The position numbers and the translations under genes were made by a program. From assembly GCF_003046585.1 (NCBI RefSeq), contig NZ_QAAE01000005.1:62001-126000 (forward strand): a stretch of 64,000 nt of DNA. Direction: 5' to 3'. Under the pieces are notes generated by a model. It saw nothing but the letters and a program-made list of their open reading frames with translations, was not told the DNA's origin and did not search any database. This document shows positions 19,888 through 29,817 of the stretch, piece after piece. The DNA is from Nitrosomonas aestuarii (lineage in GTDB: Bacteria > Pseudomonadota > Gammaproteobacteria > Burkholderiales > Nitrosomonadaceae). How positions within the stretch are numbered: position 1 is the stretch's first letter; each line of letters begins with the position of its first letter.

Positions 19888-20789
19888 AACACTCGTATCC
19901 AATGTGGCGTTATTTTTTTTTGGATTTGCCGTTTTGGGCAATCGGCTGGCGCACCCAGGAGCGCTGGCTGCGCATGCAATCAACGTTAAAAAACGACGCA
20001 TTCGCGTTTAAAAAAAGTCTGCAGGCATTTTACGCCAACACAAACGATGTCATTGATATTGATCATGCCGTTGATAAAGCGCTGCGGATCAGGGCGATAC
20101 GAAATAGTGATGCTTACGCGTGCCTGAGCATGAATAAAAAAAATTTAGATAAAAACTTTTCAATCTCGGGTTTTGAACATTTGCACAATGCGCTCGGGCT
20201 GAACCGCCCAATAATTTTACTGACAGCGCATACGGGCAGTTTTTATACGATTGCCATTGCGCTGGGGCAACTGGGGATTCATATCGACCCTGTTGCACGT
20301 ACAGTCGACAATTCACAATATAACCCGCTACCGCAACAGTATTTTGAGCATAGCAATTATTTTCTAACCCAAACCAAAATGCAGGGACGTTATGTTTTTA
20401 CCAACAATGCAAATAAGATAGACAGGCATATTATTAGCGCCTGTAAAAATAACGGAATTCTGCTGGTCTTACCCGATATTCCACGTAAATTCATACCCAC
20501 CAGCCGTTTCCCAGTGCAACTGCTAGGCAAAAAAGCTTCATTACCTACGCGCATTATCGATTTGGGTATTAAATACAACGCACTCTTTCTGACAGTATGG
20601 AGCACGATCGAACTCAGGCCTGATTATTCCTTTAAACGCCACCTGCGCATTGACCCAGGTATTTCTACTGCCGACAAAAAAACTATTTTACAAAATTATG
20701 CCGACCGGTTATCCAGTATCGTCCGCCGGGAGCCATGGCAATGGATGGGTACTGCCATTATCAATCAATACGATGAGGAAACCGCATGA
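19863..20789 (+). CDS. LpxL/HtrB-like lysophospholipid acyltransferase family protein
   Basis: A 308-residue protein overlapping the previous gene by 25 bases. It has the layout of lipid A late acyltransferases (LPLAT/LABLAT): the catalytic block IILLTAHTGSFY at 117-128, then GILLVLPDIPR, and the end REPWQWMGTAI. Family enzymes use an HX4(D/E) dyad (HFGNWE in LpxL). Here His123 is kept but the acidic position is Tyr128. Either the dyad has moved or the enzyme is altered or inactive. In this position it may acylate a lipid carrier or sugar; that is inference. Confidence 0.7.
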   Translation: MLKIIRSIKHSYPMWRYFFLDLPFWAIGWRTQERWLRMQSTLKNDAFAFKKSLQAFYANTNDVIDIDHAVDKALRIRAIRNSDAYACLSMNKKNLDKNFSISGFEHLHNALGLNRPIILLTAHTGSFYTIAIALGQLGIHIDPVARTVDNSQYNPLPQQYFEHSNYFLTQTKMQGRYVFTNNANKIDRHIISACKNNGILLVLPDIPRKFIPTSRFPVQLLGKKASLPTRIIDLGIKYNALFLTVWSTIELRPDYSFKRHLRIDPGISTADKKTILQNYADRLSSIVRREPWQWMGTAIINQYDEETA

Positions 20790-21949
20790 ATGAATCACTG
20801 ACGATATTTACATCGATCACAGCATCCTATACCTACTCATCCGAGCTTCGACTGTCGCTGGAAATGCTGCAGCAAACATTTCCCCATGCCAGCTGGATAA
20901 TGCATACTCCTGATTCAACGCTGTCATTAAAGGAACTCGTCAGCCTGAACCTGCCGCCGGCTGGCTACATTTTATTTATTAAAGAGCCTGCAATGCTGGC
21001 CAGTAAAGAAATGTATCCTTTATTAAAAAAACATCTCGAACAAAACCCCGAAACTCAGATAGCGCTGCCGAATGATCCTGCTAACGCGCGTATTATTTTA
21101 ACGCCAAACTACCATACCTTACGCGGCTTTGAGCAATTCAGTCAGCAATTAACGCAACATGATAATGCCCCCATTGGTTATGACGGAAGGGAGTGCTGGC
21201 TGTTTCTGATCTCAGCGCAGTCTCTGTCAAATCTCGATCTGCCTGACGATCTTTTTGAACTGCCGCACCAATTGCCGGCTGAACAGATCATGATCATACC
21301 GCAGGCATATACCCATCCTTTTTATAATTATTATCGTGAAACCCGTCCCGACATCCTGCCTTTTGTGCCGGAAAAAATTCAGTCTCTGCTGGATATCGGT
21401 TGTTCCCGGGGCGGATTTGCCGCCACAGTCAAAAAAACAATCGGCTGCAGGGTTGCCGGCATTGAAATAAACCGCCATGAAGCGGAAGTTGCACAAGCCA
21501 CACTCGATGCATTATGGGTTGGCGATGTTTTATCACTGGATATTCACGATCGATTTGACTGTATCAGCTGCCTGGATGTACTGGAGCATATGCCTGAACC
21601 GGAGAAACTGTTGAGCAAGATAAAACAATGGCTCACGCCTGATGGCAATATCCTGTTAAACGTACCCAATGTCGGCTTCTGGGCTGTAGTTGACGATCTG
21701 CTTGCAGGCCGCTGGGATTATGTTCCAGCGGGCATACTATGCAATACGCATCTGCGTTTTTATACGGAGCATTCTTTGCGGCAGTTACTCGACAGCTGTG
21801 GGCTGACGGTCACTCTGATTGAAAAGCACTGCATTCCAATACCCGAGCAAATATTGACCGGTTTTAACAGTTACCAGAAATCAGGATTGGATGTCGATTA
21901 TGAGAATTTAGCAACAAATGCCTTTACTGTTTTAGCAAAATGCAAGTAA
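20786..21949 (+). CDS. SAM-dependent methyltransferase with N-terminal extension
   Basis: A 387-residue protein starting inside the end of the acyltransferase gene (ATGA overlap). Residues about 1-190 are an unassigned region with no clear motif. The C-terminal half is a class I methyltransferase with motif I LLDIGCSRGGFAA, an acidic SAM-ribose position in VAGIEINRHEA, FDCISCLDVLEHMPEPEKLL and ILLNVPNVGF. Such enzymes in glycan clusters often methylate a terminal sugar, which would match the extra domain of Wzt. The target is not known. Confidence 0.82.
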   Translation: MNESLTIFTSITASYTYSSELRLSLEMLQQTFPHASWIMHTPDSTLSLKELVSLNLPPAGYILFIKEPAMLASKEMYPLLKKHLEQNPETQIALPNDPANARIILTPNYHTLRGFEQFSQQLTQHDNAPIGYDGRECWLFLISAQSLSNLDLPDDLFELPHQLPAEQIMIIPQAYTHPFYNYYRETRPDILPFVPEKIQSLLDIGCSRGGFAATVKKTIGCRVAGIEINRHEAEVAQATLDALWVGDVLSLDIHDRFDCISCLDVLEHMPEPEKLLSKIKQWLTPDGNILLNVPNVGFWAVVDDLLAGRWDYVPAGILCNTHLRFYTEHSLRQLLDSCGLTVTLIEKHCIPIPEQILTGFNSYQKSGLDVDYENLATNAFTVLAKCK

Positions 21950-22106
21950 TTATTTCAGGCTCCTTGGCAATATTTTATTACATGCCGGCGCTTCATCTTG
22001 TTTCTTAACCAAGACTTTGATCTTTATTGACTCCAGCTATCATCTCTGATAGCTTCCAAGGTCTTTTATTAACCGAACAATCTCTCACCAAGGCTATTAT
22101 TACAGG

Positions 22107-23060
22107 ATGAAATGGCAGTGCCGCTGGGCAACAAAACAAGATCGTGATGTATTGCTGTCTCTTTTTCTATCCGCCTTTGGTCATCCCATGAACGCCAGTT
22201 TATGGGCATGGAAATATGACTGGCAAGACGAGTTCGGCGTTCTGGCCTACACCGATAACGGTATTATTGCTTATTATGGCGGTTTGCCACGATTATTCTG
22301 GTTACAAAAAAAAAAAATTAATGCCGTTCAAATTTGTGACGTCATGGTCGCACCGCAAACACGGGGATTATTGACAAAAAATGGTGCATTTGTTCAAACC
22401 GCGAAAACTTTCCTGACTGCAAAAACAGGTAAGGACAAGACTTATCGCTTTGCTTTTGGATTTCCGTCGGACAGAGCATCACGTCTTGGTCAGAAAACAG
22501 GATTATATGCCCGCATCGACACTATACTGGAAGCCTCCTGGCGAGCCTCAACACCTCAAAAAAAACTTTTCTGGCTCAAATCCAGATCATTATCAGAAAA
22601 TGACAATACAACCATTAATCAACTTTGGCATACTGTACAAAAATCGCTGCAAAGTTTTTTAGTGCCTCAAAAGGACGCACAATTCTTCGACTGGCGCTAC
22701 CTTAAACATCCCACGCATACTTATATTGCAAAACTTGTATCCTGGAAATGGAGCAACAAAATTGTCGGCATTGTCATTTTACGCGACCATGGGCCAGAAC
22801 AAGGCGTGGAATTAATTGATTTGCTGGGACTTCCTGATAATCTGGGTCAATTATTGAGAGTGGCTCAAAGATATGCCGGCCAAATTAATCGTTCACGCAT
22901 CTTTGGCTGGTTAACGCCCAATATCCTCTCCTGTTTACCCAAACCGGTCACACAATCTGAAGTTGCCGGTGTACACATTGCCACACCCGATCTTGTAAAA
23001 ACAGCGAATCAGTTACAATCACGCTGCTGGCTCATGAGCGGCGACACTGACTTCAGATAA
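22107..23060 (+). CDS. GNAT-like acyltransferase of the surface-glycan cluster
   Basis: A 317-residue protein after a 157-base spacer. The first 150 residues resemble the GNAT fold (RWATKQDRDVLLSLFLSAFG, then ICDVMVAPQTRGLLTKNGAF as the core strand and pyrophosphate-binding region). The rest, including FFDWRYLKHPTHTY, is typical of the larger GNAT proteins found in polysaccharide clusters that N-acylate amino sugars. No catalytic residue can be confirmed by eye. Confidence 0.6.
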   Translation: MKWQCRWATKQDRDVLLSLFLSAFGHPMNASLWAWKYDWQDEFGVLAYTDNGIIAYYGGLPRLFWLQKKKINAVQICDVMVAPQTRGLLTKNGAFVQTAKTFLTAKTGKDKTYRFAFGFPSDRASRLGQKTGLYARIDTILEASWRASTPQKKLFWLKSRSLSENDNTTINQLWHTVQKSLQSFLVPQKDAQFFDWRYLKHPTHTYIAKLVSWKWSNKIVGIVILRDHGPEQGVELIDLLGLPDNLGQLLRVAQRYAGQINRSRIFGWLTPNILSCLPKPVTQSEVAGVHIATPDLVKTANQLQSRCWLMSGDTDFR

Positions 23061-23098
23061 TTCAATATTAACCTTATCAAATTTCATCTGCAGCTTCC

Positions 23099-24196
23099 AT
23101 GATTTCGATTATTCTGGTTAATTACAAAACGAATGATCAGCTACTTGATGCGGTTGCATCGGTACTGACCCAAATAACAGCTGATCCACTTGAAGTTATC
23201 GTAGTCGACAACAGCCCGGCTGACACCGCACATACTTCACTGGCTGCGCAATTACCGCATAACGTCACGTATATCCAGAATAATAAAAATATCGGTTTTG
23301 CCAAAGCCTGCAACCAGGCTTTTGATTATTCCAATGGTGAATTCATACTACTGCTTAATCCCGATGCGCGTTTGCTGCCGTCAGCCTTATCGAAGCTCAC
23401 AGAAAGTTTAAAACAACACCCGGATGCAGGCGCGGTTGGGCCACGCGTATACTGGGACGACGACTGTCGATTTTTAATGCCGCCCAGTACCTATCCATCC
23501 ATTGCAAGTTTTTATAAAGAAGCTATTTCGCGGTTGCATCCGCTAATGTCTCAATACTCGTCAATTGATTTTCGCAAAAAAGTGCTGCAAGCATGGACCT
23601 GTAATACACTCGTGCCCGTAGAGGCTTTATCAGGCGGGCATATACTGATACGCCGCGAAGCAATTCTAAAATGCGGCGGCCTGTTTGACCCACGTTTTTT
23701 TATGTACTGGGAAGACACCGATCTCATGCATCGTTTAAAGAAAGCCGGCTATCGTTTATATCTGGAACCTGAAGCGAAGTGCCTGCATTACTACACGCAT
23801 GCGCATACCAAAGATCATCTCATTGCACAAGGCTGGTCGATCTTTCAACTGAAACATTTCCGACACAATAAGCGCTTTCAGTTTGTGAACTGGATAAATA
23901 AACGATTACCGCCTGCTGCAACGCCCGACATAATGCCGATCACAGTAAAACATGAGAAACTGATATTCCCCGTCCCCTCTGAATTACAACATGCCTGGCT
24001 ACTGGAATTAGGCACATCACCGCAGTTGATACCGGCAATCGGTCATTTTGGCAGCGGTCCCACAGCTGAAGTTGACACTGCTTTATTCCAGCGCTTACAA
24101 GACAAAATTTATTTCGCACGCTTATCCGAACCTGTATCCAGGCCAGATTTGATATACTACTGGCAATGGCAGGGCTATCCATCAAAGACTTATTAA
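23099..24196 (+). CDS. Glycosyltransferase family 2, rhamnosyltransferase-like
   Basis: A 365-residue GT-A enzyme. MISIILVNYKTNDQL opens the nucleotide-binding fold, NIGFAKACNQAF and LLLNPDARLLP contain the metal-site region, and SGGHILIRREAI and FFMYWEDTDLMHRLKKAGY give the acceptor loop and catalytic acid (ED). This pattern is common in WbbL-like rhamnosyltransferases. About 90 C-terminal residues after the catalytic part are unassigned. Confidence 0.85.
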   Translation: MISIILVNYKTNDQLLDAVASVLTQITADPLEVIVVDNSPADTAHTSLAAQLPHNVTYIQNNKNIGFAKACNQAFDYSNGEFILLLNPDARLLPSALSKLTESLKQHPDAGAVGPRVYWDDDCRFLMPPSTYPSIASFYKEAISRLHPLMSQYSSIDFRKKVLQAWTCNTLVPVEALSGGHILIRREAILKCGGLFDPRFFMYWEDTDLMHRLKKAGYRLYLEPEAKCLHYYTHAHTKDHLIAQGWSIFQLKHFRHNKRFQFVNWINKRLPPAATPDIMPITVKHEKLIFPVPSELQHAWLLELGTSPQLIPAIGHFGSGPTAEVDTALFQRLQDKIYFARLSEPVSRPDLIYYWQWQGYPSKTY

Positions 24197-24223
24197 CAAC
24201 AAGACTTTAATTCAATAGAATCA

Positions 24224-27200
24224 TTGGAAAACTTACTTATTCCCTTCCAGGCCGTTAGAAAAATCACCGCCAAGCGCGTGCTGGTATTAGCCCCACATCC
24301 TGATGACGAAGTATTCGGCTGTGGCGGCGCGATTATGCGGCATGTTGAGCGCCATGTGCCGGTTCAAGTCATTATCGTCACCAACGGCGCATATGGCGTC
24401 AGTCAAGAGGCGATACCCGACTATATACGTCAGCGCCAGCAGGAAAGCCTCGCCGCCGCCGTCATACTCGGCTACGGCACCCCGGATTTCTGGCAATATC
24501 ATGACCGAGACCTATTCTACGGCGAAAAACTGATAACGGAAATTTTAACGGCTATCCATGAGACCGGAGCCGATCTGGTTTACGCCCCTTCCGTCTATGA
24601 AATTCACCCTGATCACCGCGCTCTGGGTATGGCAACAGTTGAAGCTGTTCGCCGGACAGATAAAGACAGCCCGGTTCAACTCGCATTATACGAAGTCGGA
24701 CTGCCCATGCGCCCCAATCTATTCCTGGACATCAGTGATCTGGCTGCGCGAAAAATGAAAGCGATGGGTTGTTTTACCTCCCAAAATGCTAACCAGCGCT
24801 ACGACCTCGATATAGCCGCACTGAACCGCTATCGAACCTACACCCTGCCTGCGGAAGTTACTGCGGCAGAAGCTTATATTCTGACAAACAAAACAGAATT
24901 GTCAGGCGATCCATTCAGGCTTTACCAATCCGAGCATGCGCGCCAACAAAAAAAAGGACTGGCACTGGATACAAAAGACATTCCTTTGGTCAGCGTCATC
25001 ATCCGCAGCACAGATCGCCCCACATTGACTGATGCGCTTGACTCCATAGCACTCCAGACATACGCCAATATAGAAGTTATCGTTGTCAACGCCAAAGGCC
25101 CTGAACACAGCGAACTGGAGCCGTGGTGCGGACGTTTTCCGCTGCGCATGGTAACGCCTGCGCAGTCGCTGCAACGAAGCAGTGCAGCAAATACGGGTTT
25201 ACAGGCTGCCGCTGGTGCTTATTTGATTTTCCTTGACGATGATGATCTTTTTTTACCGGAACATATCGCCCATCTTGTCAGCGCCCTGCAGCAACACACA
25301 GGTTTTCGTTGCGCCTATGCGGGTGTGCGCGTCGATTATTATGTGAACGAAAAGCTTGAAACATCAGGCGCATTCAATGAACCGTTTGACCAGCGCAGAC
25401 TTTGGGGAAGAAATTTCATCCCGATACACGCTATCCTGTTTGAGCGTACCCTCTTGGCCGAGGGCTGCTGTTTTGATGAACAGCTTGACTTGTTTGAAGA
25501 CTGGGATTTCTGGGTTCAAATTTCACAGCATACTTCAATGTTGCACGTTGACAAAATCGGCGCGGTTTATAGAAATTTCGGCCATTCTGGATTGGGGCTC
25601 AAGCAAGACAAAAATACCATGAGAGCGTTGAGAGGTAAATTCTATAACAAATGGAAAACGCTGCTGAGCGGTGAACAGTTGGATGATTTGATAGAATACA
25701 GGGAAGAAATGATCACCGGCCTGCAGCATAATTTAGCAGCCATGCGTGGCCAATTGGCCAGCAGTGAAAACCAGATCGAGACACTGTTGAATCAACAGAA
25801 CCGCTTGATGCAAGAATCACTTGCAGCAAGCGCAAGAGAAGCTTCTTTACAAAAAACGATTAACGATTTAACCCAGTCGACATCCTGGAAAATAACTGCG
25901 CCGCTACGGTTCTTTTCAAGGATTTTACGTGGTCAAAATCACGCGGCAATGGACGGCCTGCGCCGCCGTTTTATGCCCATTCTGCGCACAGTTTACTGGT
26001 GGCTGCCTGCCGCATGGCGCGACAAGATATTAACCATGGCATACCGGATTGCTGGTCCTTTTTTTTCCGGCATGAATCATTACGAACTCTGGCGTTCCAA
26101 CTCAAGACGTGCTTTTTATCGCCTGCCCACAACCGCTACGGGTTTTCTGGCAAACATGATTGATCTATCAGGATTTTCTCCATCCACCAATGAAATACCC
26201 GGAAGCATAGCCATTCACGCACATATTTTTTATCCCGACCTGGCTGCCGAGTTTGCGAAATTTCTACGTAATATGCCGTTTGCATATGATCTGTTTGTCT
26301 CCACACCGGATGAAGCTGCCAACGTAATATGCAAGCAGCACTTTACCAAGTTACCACGATTGAAACGACTGACAGTCACTACTGTACCAAACCGGGGACG
26401 CGACATAGCACCGATGTTCTGTGCATTCGGTGATACTCTGAAAAATTATGATTACATCGCGCATATCCACAGTAAAAAATCACTCTACAATAATGGCGCC
26501 ACTGACGGCTGGCGAGAATATTTATTAACCAATCTATTTGGCAGCGACCAGCAGATACGCAGAATTTTTACACTGCTTACTGATGAAAATAAAGCCGGTC
26601 TCGTTTATCCACAGAACTTTGCCAGGTTGCCCTACTCCGCGTATACCTGGCTATCCAATCAAGCACTTGGCCGCACCTGGTGCAATAAACTCGGCATTCA
26701 TCCATTTCCCGCCGGATACTTTGATTTCCCCGCCGGCTCGATGTTCTGGGCCCGGACAAAAGCACTGCATCCATTGTTTGAAGCACAGATCACAATTGAA
26801 GACTTCCCTGAAGAAGCGGGCCAAACAGATGCGACTCTGGCCCATTGTCTGGAACGATTATTGGTGCTGGTAACCAAAAAATCAGGATTTAACGCCGCGA
26901 TTCTCAGGGATATACCGTCAAACAGCTGGTCCCGTTGGCGCTTTGAACAATATCTTGTGCGCAAACCGGAAAATATTCAAGCCAGATTGTCGGATTCTTC
27001 CGTGCAGGTTGTTGTTTTTGATATTTTCGATACACTGCTGACACGACCACTGCTCTATCCGGAGCGGATCAAATCGATTATTGCGCAACGCGCCGGGGAT
27101 GAAGTAGGAAAAATTTATCTGGATTTACGGGCAACAGCAGAGTCTCAGGCACGACAAAAAGCCGGAAGAGACATTAGTCTTGATGCGATTTTTAAAGAGT

Positions 27201-28804
27201 TGGCCGCTTTATCCGGTCTTTCACCGGAAAACATCGAAAAACTGCGCCACCTGGAAGAGATCACCGAAATGAGAGCCGTCGCACCAAGGACGGAAGTGAT
27301 TGCTCTACTGTACACGGCTATCGCCTTGGGCAAACATGTGGTGCTGGCCAGCGATATGTACCTGCCGAAGTCAACTATCGAAGCCATGCTTAAAGAAAAC
27401 GGCATAACCGGGTGGCATCGGTTATATGTATCTTCCGATCTTGGCCTGCGTAAAGATACAGGGGACCTGTACCGTCATTTACTGTCTGAGGAACAGGTTA
27501 CACCCAATACTGTCATGGTTATTGGAGATAATGAGCACTCCGATATCCAAATACCCGGCAACATGGATATGAAATTATGCCATATTCTGCGCCCGGTCGA
27601 ATTGGCACGCACTATGCCGCGTCTGGGACCATTAATTGAAAAATCGGTTTATCATGAAGACTTGAATGTGCAACTCACACTTGGAACCCTTGTGCAGGAA
27701 ACCTTTCAACCCGTATCGTTTCCAGGTTTTGATCCTTCCGATCTTGTTCCTGCCACACCCTGGTCGATTGGATTTGCCGTTGCCGGCCCCTTGATTCTTG
27801 CTTTTGTTCAATGGCTGACAGCGAAAGCAGCTGCAGATGGCATTCAGCATTTACTTTTTTTGTCCCGAGAAGGCCAAATCCTAAAAACAGTGTACGATCG
27901 CTGGACATCCAATGATACGCAGGCCGTTGCCTCCGATTATCTTGTTATTTCCCGCCGCACAGTAACGGTTCCAATGATTTCAAACCTTGATGATATTTTT
28001 GAAATTGCCCGTATACAGTTTTCACCCAATACACTGACCACTTTTATAGAAGAACGCTTTGGATTTACATTATCTTCTGCAGAATGTGACCATTTTGCGC
28101 ATAACAAACTATGGCCAAAAAATAAACGGGTCTCTGTTGAGGATCAAAATATAGATCATTTGATACCCCTCCTTCGCACACTGGAGGAAAAAATACTCGC
28201 TCAGGCCGAAGATGAGCGCACTGGATTATTTGCATATCTGGATGGAATGAAATTCAACTCAACCGAGTCTACCGCCGTAGTTGATATCGGATATGCCGCG
28301 ACGATTCAGGGTCGACTGAACCGCTTATTACATAAACCCGTGCATGGTTATTATCTGGTCACTGAAGAGCGTGCACAAAAGATTTGCGTTGAGCATAACG
28401 TCATTGCACAGGGCTGTTTTGGCCACTATGTCAATGCTTTCAACAATCCACCACTGGTTTTCAAAGAAAGTTTTTCTATGGAAAAGCTACTCAGTTCTAA
28501 CGATCCACAAATTGTTCGTTACCACCTTAGCAGCACAGGCGATATTGTGCCCGAGTTTCGCAAGCTAACCGAGACGGAACGCCAGACGATGACAACTCGT
28601 GCTGAAATACAACGCGGCATCATGGATTTTGTGGACCGCAGTATTGCCATCCGGGCGGAACTAGTCAGTGACTTTATCGTTCCTTCAGAACTTGCAAAAG
28701 ATTTGTTTGAAACATTTGTCGAGCAGCCTTCCAGATCAGAATTGGATATTCTGAGAAAATTGACTCTGGATGACTATTATTGTGGCCGCGGCCTGGTAAG
28801 TTAG
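24224..28804 (+). CDS. Giant fusion: PIG-L deacetylase, GT2, coiled coil, RgpF-like, HAD-like
   Basis: One uninterrupted 1526-codon frame starting at TTG (24224). Residues about 17-230 are a PIG-L/LmbE zinc deacetylase (APHPDDEVFGCGG, EIHPDH). About 253-450 is a GT2 domain (PLVSVIIRSTDRPTL, IFLDDDDLFLPEHI). About 500-552 is a coiled-coil linker. About 655-910 is an RgpF-like rhamnan-synthesis domain (HAHIFYPDLAAEF, VPNRGRDIAPMFCAF, HIHSKKS). About 925-1100 is a HAD-type phosphatase region (FDIFDTLLTR, VLASDMYLPK, VIGDNEHSD). The last 400 residues are a conserved tail with FLSREGQILK. It probably deacetylates a sugar and extends a rhamnose-containing chain on the cytoplasmic side; the product is unknown. 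Confidence 0.85.
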   Translation: MENLLIPFQAVRKITAKRVLVLAPHPDDEVFGCGGAIMRHVERHVPVQVIIVTNGAYGVSQEAIPDYIRQRQQESLAAAVILGYGTPDFWQYHDRDLFYGEKLITEILTAIHETGADLVYAPSVYEIHPDHRALGMATVEAVRRTDKDSPVQLALYEVGLPMRPNLFLDISDLAARKMKAMGCFTSQNANQRYDLDIAALNRYRTYTLPAEVTAAEAYILTNKTELSGDPFRLYQSEHARQQKKGLALDTKDIPLVSVIIRSTDRPTLTDALDSIALQTYANIEVIVVNAKGPEHSELEPWCGRFPLRMVTPAQSLQRSSAANTGLQAAAGAYLIFLDDDDLFLPEHIAHLVSALQQHTGFRCAYAGVRVDYYVNEKLETSGAFNEPFDQRRLWGRNFIPIHAILFERTLLAEGCCFDEQLDLFEDWDFWVQISQHTSMLHVDKIGAVYRNFGHSGLGLKQDKNTMRALRGKFYNKWKTLLSGEQLDDLIEYREEMITGLQHNLAAMRGQLASSENQIETLLNQQNRLMQESLAASAREASLQKTINDLTQSTSWKITAPLRFFSRILRGQNHAAMDGLRRRFMPILRTVYWWLPAAWRDKILTMAYRIAGPFFSGMNHYELWRSNSRRAFYRLPTTATGFLANMIDLSGFSPSTNEIPGSIAIHAHIFYPDLAAEFAKFLRNMPFAYDLFVSTPDEAANVICKQHFTKLPRLKRLTVTTVPNRGRDIAPMFCAFGDTLKNYDYIAHIHSKKSLYNNGATDGWREYLLTNLFGSDQQIRRIFTLLTDENKAGLVYPQNFARLPYSAYTWLSNQALGRTWCNKLGIHPFPAGYFDFPAGSMFWARTKALHPLFEAQITIEDFPEEAGQTDATLAHCLERLLVLVTKKSGFNAAILRDIPSNSWSRWRFEQYLVRKPENIQARLSDSSVQVVVFDIFDTLLTRPLLYPERIKSIIAQRAGDEVGKIYLDLRATAESQARQKAGRDISLDAIFKELAALSGLSPENIEKLRHLEEITEMRAVAPRTEVIALLYTAIALGKHVVLASDMYLPKSTIEAMLKENGITGWHRLYVSSDLGLRKDTGDLYRHLLSEEQVTPNTVMVIGDNEHSDIQIPGNMDMKLCHILRPVELARTMPRLGPLIEKSVYHEDLNVQLTLGTLVQETFQPVSFPGFDPSDLVPATPWSIGFAVAGPLILAFVQWLTAKAAADGIQHLLFLSREGQILKTVYDRWTSNDTQAVASDYLVISRRTVTVPMISNLDDIFEIARIQFSPNTLTTFIEERFGFTLSSAECDHFAHNKLWPKNKRVSVEDQNIDHLIPLLRTLEEKILAQAEDERTGLFAYLDGMKFNSTESTAVVDIGYAATIQGRLNRLLHKPVHGYYLVTEERAQKICVEHNVIAQGCFGHYVNAFNNPPLVFKESFSMEKLLSSNDPQIVRYHLSSTGDIVPEFRKLTETERQTMTTRAEIQRGIMDFVDRSIAIRAELVSDFIVPSELAKDLFETFVEQPSRSELDILRKLTLDDYYCGRGLVS

Positions 28805-28845
28805 GTTACCATTGCAAGCGCCCTATCACTCCATAAAGCCCACCA

Positions 28846-29817
28846 ATGGAAAATCCTTTTATTTCTATTATCATAGTTAATTATAATTCCGGTGACATGC
28901 TGTCCAGAGTAATGTCTGCACTAGCCGTGCAAACTTACTCGAATTATGAAGTTGTTGTAATAGATAATCACAGCGTGGACAATTCCTGGCAAGCGGCCGA
29001 ACACACCAGCTTTCCGTGCCAACTTGTTCGTTTGGAAGAAAATATCGGTTTTGCAGCAGCAAATAATCTTGCCATAGCGGATTATATTCAAGGAGACTGG
29101 ATTTTTTTACTGAATCCCGATGCTTACCCCGAGCCGGATTGCCTGATGGCTGTCACAAGAAATATCACCCAGATGCCTGAAATAGACTGTTTTGCGTGTA
29201 CATTGATTAATGCAAATCTACCGATGCAGCTGGATGGTATAGGCGACACTTATCATGTATCCGGACTGCACTGGCGTCATGGTCACGGCTCACATCACGC
29301 AATCGTTCCTGCTCAGCCTGTAGAAGTATTTTCTGCATGCGCAGCAGCGGCTTTTTATCGCGCATCAACATTTCGCCAGCTAGAAGGCTTTGATGAATCT
29401 TATTTTGCCTACTCAGAAGATATCGATCTGGGTTTCCGATTGCGCCTTGCCGGTGGTACCTGCATATTGCTGCCCGATGCCAGAGTACACCATGTCGGCT
29501 CGGCAATCACAGGTCGTTCAAGTGACTTCTCGATCTATCACGGACACCGCAATCTTACCTGGACGTTCATCAAAAACATGCCGATGCCTTTGCTGTTTTT
29601 TCTGTTGCCGATTCATTTAGCCATGACAATTTATGTGGGATTGATGTTTGCCCTGAGTGGCCGCTTCAGACCTTACGCGCGCGCCAAAAAGGATGCAATC
29701 CGGCAATTAGGCCCGGAACTGGCCAAACGAAGAAAAATCCAGCCCCAACGTACCTGCTCTTGTTTCAATTTGCTCCGCATGATGTGCTGGCTTCCCCGCA
29801 ATCGTTTTCAAAAATGA
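28846..29817 (+). CDS. Glycosyltransferase family 2 with C-terminal membrane segment
   Basis: A 323-residue GT2 enzyme. FISIIIVNYNSGDML, NIGFAAANNLAI, FLLNPDAYPEPDCL and YFAYSEDIDLGFRLRLAGG follow the WbbL-like pattern, with ED as likely catalytic acid. A hydrophobic stretch near residues 243-270 (PLLFFLLPIHLAMTIYVGL) suggests membrane association. It lies 41 bases after the fusion gene and overlaps the next glycosyltransferase by an ATGA. Confidence 0.86.
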   Translation: MENPFISIIIVNYNSGDMLSRVMSALAVQTYSNYEVVVIDNHSVDNSWQAAEHTSFPCQLVRLEENIGFAAANNLAIADYIQGDWIFLLNPDAYPEPDCLMAVTRNITQMPEIDCFACTLINANLPMQLDGIGDTYHVSGLHWRHGHGSHHAIVPAQPVEVFSACAAAAFYRASTFRQLEGFDESYFAYSEDIDLGFRLRLAGGTCILLPDARVHHVGSAITGRSSDFSIYHGHRNLTWTFIKNMPMPLLFFLLPIHLAMTIYVGLMFALSGRFRPYARAKKDAIRQLGPELAKRRKIQPQRTCSCFNLLRMMCWLPRNRFQK

